DNA of 19,651 nt, taken from Clostridiales bacterium. Lineage in GTDB: Bacteria; Bacillota; Clostridia; Oscillospirales; QAMX01. A program made the position numbers and the translations under genes. The stretch spans positions 1-19,651 of the forward strand of contig DUUG01000248.1 of NCBI GenBank assembly GCA_012841675.1, in the 5' to 3' direction. The notes under the pieces were generated by a model, which did no database searches, was not told the DNA's origin, and saw only the letters and a list, made by a program, of their open reading frames with translations. Numbering within the stretch: the first letter of the stretch is position 1; each line of letters begins with the position of its first letter. Below, one piece after another: positions 15,956 to 19,651 of the stretch.

Positions 15956-16417
15956 TTAGTTCCCACCGGGCGAATCTGCAAAACTTACATACCGAGAAGC
16001 CTTCGTCTGGGTCAGTATTTCCCCCCGGTGGTTCTCCACGCGTATATCTGCCGTATAGATCCTGCCGGCCGGCGCTAATGTTTCCAAAATAGAAACAAAA
16101 AGGCTTACATCGTTTTGCTTTGTGGTGTATATTCCGTTTTCCTCCGAAAGCTTCAAAACGCTCTGTAAAACTTCCGGGCGGTCGGCGGCATACCTTGCCA
16201 CCTCATAGGCATTATGGGCAATGCGAAGCGCTTCCTGTTTTTGCGCGGCGTCTTGGGATATGGTATAAGAGCGGACAAACACAAGCGCCGTAATGCTTCC
16301 GGCCAAAAGGAAAAACAGCAGCATAATTAAAAGCTCGGCCATAAAGGCCAGGGATCTGCCCGTATTGCTTGCAGCCCCTGCCCGCCGACGTTCCGCCGGC
16401 AGTTTCCACTGTACCAT
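15956..16417 (-). CDS. Single-pass pilin-like protein of the pilus operon (type 3)
   Basis: This 153-residue protein starts with a basic, polar stretch of about 20 residues and then has the hydrophobic helix SLAFMAELLIMLLFFLLAG (about 22-40, continuing to 48). It contains the glutamate expected near the start of a pilin helix, but the nearest glycine lies eight residues before it rather than five, so the prepilin peptidase site is non-canonical. The remaining about 100 residues look helical then beta-stranded, as in pseudopilins. The ATG at 16417 has TAGGAGGAAAGG directly upstream. An ATG at 16477 would overlap the previous gene and lacks a ribosome binding site. The gap to the previous gene is 10 bp. 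Role inferred: minor pilin or assembly component. A TadE-like protein is the alternative. Confidence 0.72.
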   Translation of the reverse strand: MVQWKLPAERRRAGAASNTGRSLAFMAELLIMLLFFLLAGSITALVFVRSYTISQDAAQKQEALRIAHNAYEVARYAADRPEVLQSVLKLSEENGIYTTKQNDVSLFVSILETLAPAGRIYTADIRVENHRGEILTQTKASRYVSFADSPGGN

Positions 16418-16427
16418 ACCTTTCCTC

Positions 16428-16919
16428 CTATTGACCTGAGGCCCGCAGATACACGATCGCGCTGTTCTCATTGCCATCTTCGGTTTGGATATCTAAACGC
16501 AGAAGACCGGGTGACAGCTCAATAATCGACAGCTTAGAAAGCGGGAAAATCGGTTGTCCATGTTCCGGCAAAACGCTTGCCCCCGGCAATGCCGTCAGCT
16601 CGTAAAGCTGCCCCTTATGGGTATAAATCCTCGTCTGAATCATGCGGTCGCCGAACGCTTGGTCCAGACACAGAATATCGCCCTCCGCACCCGGTTCCAC
16701 ATAGACAGCCCCTTCCGCATCCGCACTTCGAATCCGCCCTTCTAGGTAGGCAAGCGGAATGTGCATTTGAAAAGACTGCTCCGACCGTGTGACGATGTTT
16801 TTATGCGCACGGGCGCCAAACAAGGTGTATAAAAGCGCGGAAACGGCAAAAACGCAAAACAGGGTCAAAATCAGCATTGCGTTAAGCCATGAAGAGGCAT
16901 TTTTTTTGCCAATTTTCAT
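16428..16919 (-). CDS. DUF4860-like single-pass protein of the pilus operon (type 2)
   Basis: This 163-residue protein has a short N-terminal tail, one hydrophobic helix at about 12-33 and then TLFGARAHKNIV leading into a mostly beta-strand domain. By eye this matches the DUF4860 family that occurs beside type II secretion/type IV pilus genes in Clostridia. The later segment GAVYVEPGAEGDILCLDQ, followed by RIYTHKGQLYELT, fits that family. The N-terminus shows no canonical G-F-x-x-x-E prepilin site. Its start codon overlaps the stop of the preceding gene (ATGA), so the two are translationally coupled. A minor pseudopilin or periplasm-facing assembly role is inferred from context. The family assignment is from memory and should be treated as likely, not proven. 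Confidence 0.75.
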   Translation of the reverse strand: MKIGKKNASSWLNAMLILTLFCVFAVSALLYTLFGARAHKNIVTRSEQSFQMHIPLAYLEGRIRSADAEGAVYVEPGAEGDILCLDQAFGDRMIQTRIYTHKGQLYELTALPGASVLPEHGQPIFPLSKLSIIELSPGLLRLDIQTEDGNENSAIVYLRASGQ

Positions 16920-17245
16920 TTCCGCCGCCCTCCTGCGTCGTCGTTAATGCGCAGCACCTCAATACGCGGCGCAATATTGCCACCTGGCCGCTCGTATTCC
17001 ACGATAAATGCGTCTTTGTCAATCTGAAGTCCGTATACTTCTTCCATATACGAAAGCGACGGAGGATATCTGCCCTCCATGGCATAACAATGGATAGTGG
17101 CCCGCCAGACGGCGTTATAAATTCGCTCTATCTGCTTTTCTTTATGGCCGGGCCCCGGTTTGGCGGCAAGGTAAAACAGCATACCAAGGCAGGCAGCAAA
17201 CCCAATCAATGACAAAAACCACGCTCGAAACGAAGAATTCTTCAT
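16916..17245 (-). CDS. Short pilin-like protein of the pilus operon (type 1, GspG-like tail)
   Basis: This 109-residue protein has an N-terminal hydrophobic helix (about 8-28) and a soluble part that begins with a helix and then reads CYAMEGRYPPSLSYMEEVYG (53-72). An alanine/tyrosine helix followed by G-x-YP is typical of the region after the first helix of GspG-type major pseudopilins and of ComGC-related proteins. There is no recognisable prepilin peptidase cleavage motif and no glutamate at position five of the helix. TTAGGAGGAAAG precedes the ATG at 17245. It lies 11 bp after the PilC gene and its stop overlaps the next start. A structural or priming subunit role is inferred. Confidence 0.75.
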   Translation of the reverse strand: MKNSSFRAWFLSLIGFAACLGMLFYLAAKPGPGHKEKQIERIYNAVWRATIHCYAMEGRYPPSLSYMEEVYGLQIDKDAFIVEYERPGGNIAPRIEVLRINDDAGGRRK

Positions 17246-17256
17246 GTTCTTTCCTC

Positions 17257-18294
17257 CTAACCAATGGAGGACATGACGCCAAGCAGCGGAAGCAGGACGG
17301 ATAAAAGAATCAGCCCCACCAAAGCAGACAAAATGGAAACCAAAATCGGCTCAACCAAGGAAATCATACGGCCGGCTGCCAATTCCGCTTCTTCGTCTAA
17401 GCTCTGCGCCAATTGCGCAAGCACGCTGTCTGTCTGCCCTGCTTTGATGCCTACTGCCAGCATATTGGTCTGTAAAGGCGTTAAAATGCCCGTATCTCCC
17501 AAGGCGCGGGCCAGATTGGCCCCTTCCTTCATAGCTTGTTGCGCTGTCCGCAGCTTTTTTAAAAGCCCCTTATGGGTGGTCATAGTTCCCGCCACTTCCA
17601 CGGCCTCATCGGTATTTTTACCCGAGGCCATGGCAAGGGCCAGAGAGGACGCCAACCTGCCAATGGAAATTTTCTCGTAAAGGCGCCGGGTTAGAAAGCT
17701 TTTTTCAAGGAAATTCTGCCAAACGCTTGCCCCCCGCCGTGCCAGAAGGATAATGACCACCACCGCCGCGCAAACGGCAAGCAGCGCAACCAAAGCCACC
17801 CCCGCCCATTTGCCTAAACGCAGAAAAACGGCGGATATACCGGTCATTTCCATACCAAGCTCAGCAAACACCCGATTAAAAATCGGAAGCACTTCCGTTA
17901 CCAACACAAACAGCACCGCCGCCAGCATGCCCGCCAAAACGGCAGGGTATAAAAGCGTATTGCGGATCAGCTGCCGATTGGTTGCCTCTTGCGCGTAATA
18001 CTCCGAAAGCCGGTGGCATACCTCGTCCAGCCGGCCTGTCATTTCTCCAACGGCCACCATGCGGACGGCATAATCCCGAAAACGACCGGAATTTTCCAGA
18101 GCCTTATGAAGCGGCATGCGATGTTCAGTTATATTATGTTCCATTTGGGTGTAAAGCGAATCGTTTTCCCCATCCCGCAGAAGGCCAATTCCTTCCTGAA
18201 TGGAAATGCCGGCATCCAAAATCATGCCCAAGCGCCCAAAAAATGCGGCGGTCTCTTCCGCCGTAAAGCGGCGGACGTTCTGCTTTTGCTTCAT
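17257..18294 (-). CDS. pilC: PilC/GspF-type inner-membrane platform protein
   Basis: This 345-residue protein is a type II secretion system F domain protein, the membrane platform on which the pilus ATPases act. Two related cytoplasmic domains are present: residues about 10-110 (FFGRLGMILDAGISIQEGI, then AVGEMTGRLDEV) and about 210-310 (LALAMASGKNTDEAVEVAG, then AVGIKAGQTDSVL). Helices lie at about 112-134, 165-187 and 318-340, the last following the conserved LVEPILV. It is shorter than the roughly 400 residues usual for PilC because the N-terminal extension is reduced. The ATG at 18294 follows AAAGGAGGC; an in-frame TTG at 18315 overlaps the upstream gene and was not used. The gene begins 13 bp after the transglutaminase-like gene. 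Confidence 0.93.
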   Translation of the reverse strand: MKQKQNVRRFTAEETAAFFGRLGMILDAGISIQEGIGLLRDGENDSLYTQMEHNITEHRMPLHKALENSGRFRDYAVRMVAVGEMTGRLDEVCHRLSEYYAQEATNRQLIRNTLLYPAVLAGMLAAVLFVLVTEVLPIFNRVFAELGMEMTGISAVFLRLGKWAGVALVALLAVCAAVVVIILLARRGASVWQNFLEKSFLTRRLYEKISIGRLASSLALAMASGKNTDEAVEVAGTMTTHKGLLKKLRTAQQAMKEGANLARALGDTGILTPLQTNMLAVGIKAGQTDSVLAQLAQSLDEEAELAAGRMISLVEPILVSILSALVGLILLSVLLPLLGVMSSIG

Positions 18295-18307
18295 GGGGTC
18301 GCCTCCT

Positions 18308-19603
18308 TTATTCAATCGAGGACGTTGTGTATTGATAGCCCTTTGTGTGATATGTTAAATCGACGGCACCGTAGGTCGCGTCAATCCGCGTCCATGTCCC
18401 TGCCTTGACGGCCAGCCCGCCCGGCAATGTGCCGCCCGTTTCACAGTAAACCTCTACCCAGGCATGGTATCCCGGCTTTCCGCCCCTGGAAACATAGCCT
18501 TTGACCAGCCGCGTGGGAATACGGTAAGACCGCAACATGGCCGCCATGAAGGAGGCATAGTCATAGCAAATTCCTTTTTTGCTGGCAAGGGTTGCGTCCG
18601 GCGAGGGAATATAAAGCGTCAGCCGCCCTTCCAACACGTCGGCGGCGCGGTTATGGTCATACTGGATGTTTTCGGTTATCCAAGTGTAAACCTTGTTGAG
18701 CACTTCAAAATCGCTAGTGCTGTTTTTGGCAATTTCCCCTGCCTTGGCCACCACATTTGACGAGGAGGTAAAATAAACGGTCTGCGTCGGCGTCACATAG
18801 GGAACCAGCGAGTTTCGAAGGGTGACTTGGATTTCCGTTGCTAAGGCTACCGCATAGCTTGTCCCCTCCACCTGCTCGTATACGGTGATTTTATACGTTC
18901 CACTTCCGTAAGTCAACGGAAAAACCTCGTATCTCTGCCGCAACAGCAGGTCATACGTCATGTTTTTATCGCCCATGGCCACACGCACCTTAACACGCTT
19001 GGTCGTGTTCTGGTTGTATTGGACGCTAATATACCCCTCCGCCGCATAGCTGTAATCCACGGTGGCGTAGGCGTTAGTTTGCGTGTTGGTGCCCGGCTGG
19101 GCAGGAACTTTGATGTTTTGCTTTATGTAGGATACCGCCGGCGTAGTGGAAGGCGGTTGCGTTGCTGCGGTTGTTATCGCCGTTGTGGCCGGCCGTTTCG
19201 TTGTGGTCACAGGTGCCGTGGTGACAGGAGGTGTTGTTTGAGAGCGCGTAGTCGCAGGATGCGAAGGCGCAGGCGTCGTAATAGGAACAGGTGTCGTCGT
19301 ATGTGACGTTGTCTGTCCGCTGTCCGGCCAAGTGGTGGATGACTGTATGGTGGTTTCCCCGCTGCCGGAGGGAGTCTCAAGGGTGCTTGTCGGAAAATTG
19401 GTGTCTTCCGACGAGCCTGCCCCGTCCGGCGGAAGGGTAGCCAAAGACGTATTTATTCCGAAAGGATCAGAGCTTTGCTCCGGTGTCGTTGCGCTGCCCG
19501 ACGCTTTTGGCAATTTCTCCACAGGCTTACAGGCAACGCAAAATATTTGAAGCGCAAGGATGATCCATGTAAGATTCCGAAGGTTTCTTTTGCGTTTCGT
19601 CAT
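18308..19603 (-). CDS. Transglutaminase-like lipoprotein with Thr/Pro-rich tether
   Basis: The 431-residue product begins with a basic, hydrophobic signal sequence ending CVAC, so Cys25 is a probable lipidation site, although Cys at the -3 position is atypical. Residues about 31-157 are low complexity, rich in Thr, Pro and Ser, and resemble a wall-spanning tether. A beta-rich region (about 158-280) precedes a transglutaminase-like domain. That domain carries Cys346 in KKGICYDYA, His380 in GYHAWVEVY and Asp408 in RIDATYG, an intact Cys-His-Asp triad. Bacterial members may be cysteine proteases, crosslinking enzymes or non-catalytic binders. It is the first visible gene of the pilus operon, 13 bp before pilC, so a role in processing or anchoring pilus components is a hypothesis. 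AAAGGCGG precedes the ATG at 19603. Its promoter is not convincing within the remaining 48 bases. Confidence 0.88.
   Translation of the reverse strand: MTKRKRNLRNLTWIILALQIFCVACKPVEKLPKASGSATTPEQSSDPFGINTSLATLPPDGAGSSEDTNFPTSTLETPSGSGETTIQSSTTWPDSGQTTSHTTTPVPITTPAPSHPATTRSQTTPPVTTAPVTTTKRPATTAITTAATQPPSTTPAVSYIKQNIKVPAQPGTNTQTNAYATVDYSYAAEGYISVQYNQNTTKRVKVRVAMGDKNMTYDLLLRQRYEVFPLTYGSGTYKITVYEQVEGTSYAVALATEIQVTLRNSLVPYVTPTQTVYFTSSSNVVAKAGEIAKNSTSDFEVLNKVYTWITENIQYDHNRAADVLEGRLTLYIPSPDATLASKKGICYDYASFMAAMLRSYRIPTRLVKGYVSRGGKPGYHAWVEVYCETGGTLPGGLAVKAGTWTRIDATYGAVDLTYHTKGYQYTTSSIE
19133..19354 (-). repeat. Low-complexity Thr/Pro-coding stretch
   Basis: About 220 bp inside the transglutaminase-like gene encode residues 84-157, dominated by Thr with Pro and Ser in irregular TT-x-P patterns. 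At DNA level it is an imperfect run of ACN codons. It is part of the coding frame and not a separate element, but it is likely to vary in length between strains. Confidence 0.7.
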
Positions 19604-19651
19604 TTTTCCGCCTTTCTCCGATAGTATGGGCAGAAACCCGGCGGTACCGTG

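Noticed and set aside
17264..18408. Plus-strand frames of up to 139 residues opposite pilC
   Set aside because: They are Ser/Thr/Ala-rich translations produced by the codon pattern of pilC on the other strand.
19019..19331. Arginine-rich and asparagine-rich frames in the Thr-coding stretch, and a possible minisatellite
   Set aside because: These are other-frame readings of ACN-rich coding DNA. The repeat is irregular and explained by the Thr/Pro tether of the lipoprotein.

Overview
The window looks like a chromosomal segment of a low-to-mid GC Gram-positive bacterium of the Clostridia, most like the Oscillospiraceae/Ruminococcaceae. This is inferred from strong AGGAGG-type ribosome binding sites, lipoprotein signal peptides, a YnzC/UPF0291 gene, a yqhQ-prmC pair, and a pilus cluster containing a DUF4860-like protein. 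No rRNA, tRNA, CRISPR array, insertion sequence or prophage gene was recognised.

Left part (1-2308): a small membrane-anchored protein of unknown function faces a minus-strand pair (Gfo/Idh/MocA oxidoreductase, then UPF0291) across a perfect 20-bp palindromic terminator. The oxidoreductase and the next operon diverge from an intergenic stretch of about 400 bp. That stretch holds two good sigma-A-type promoters, each with a 17-bp spacer, and a tandem group of DnaA-box-like 9-mers.

Middle plus-strand unit (2309-8589): six closely spaced genes appear to share the promoter at 2247-2275. In order they are a lipoprotein with FG-GAP/VCBS-like repeats, an OmpR-family response regulator, a HAMP histidine kinase, YqhQ (DUF1385), PrmC and an endonuclease/exonuclease/phosphatase-family enzyme. 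A long hairpin follows. A separate MATE-family transporter gene (8686-10041) has its own terminator.

Right minus-strand unit (19603 down to 10594): nine genes lie head to tail with gaps of at most 34 bp and two ATGA overlaps. The order of transcription is a transglutaminase-like lipoprotein with a long Thr/Pro/Ser-rich tether, a PilC/GspF platform protein, four small single-pass pilin-like proteins, PilT, a GtrB/CsbB-type GT2 glycosyltransferase and a YfhO membrane protein. A 19-bp perfect inverted repeat ends the unit, followed by a VOC-family gene. The arrangement suggests a type IV pilus-like or pseudopilus machine co-transcribed with a cell-surface transglutaminase-like protein and a polyprenyl-phosphate-dependent glycosylation pair. 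No extension ATPase (PilB) or prepilin peptidase is visible. This operon is the most interesting part of the window.
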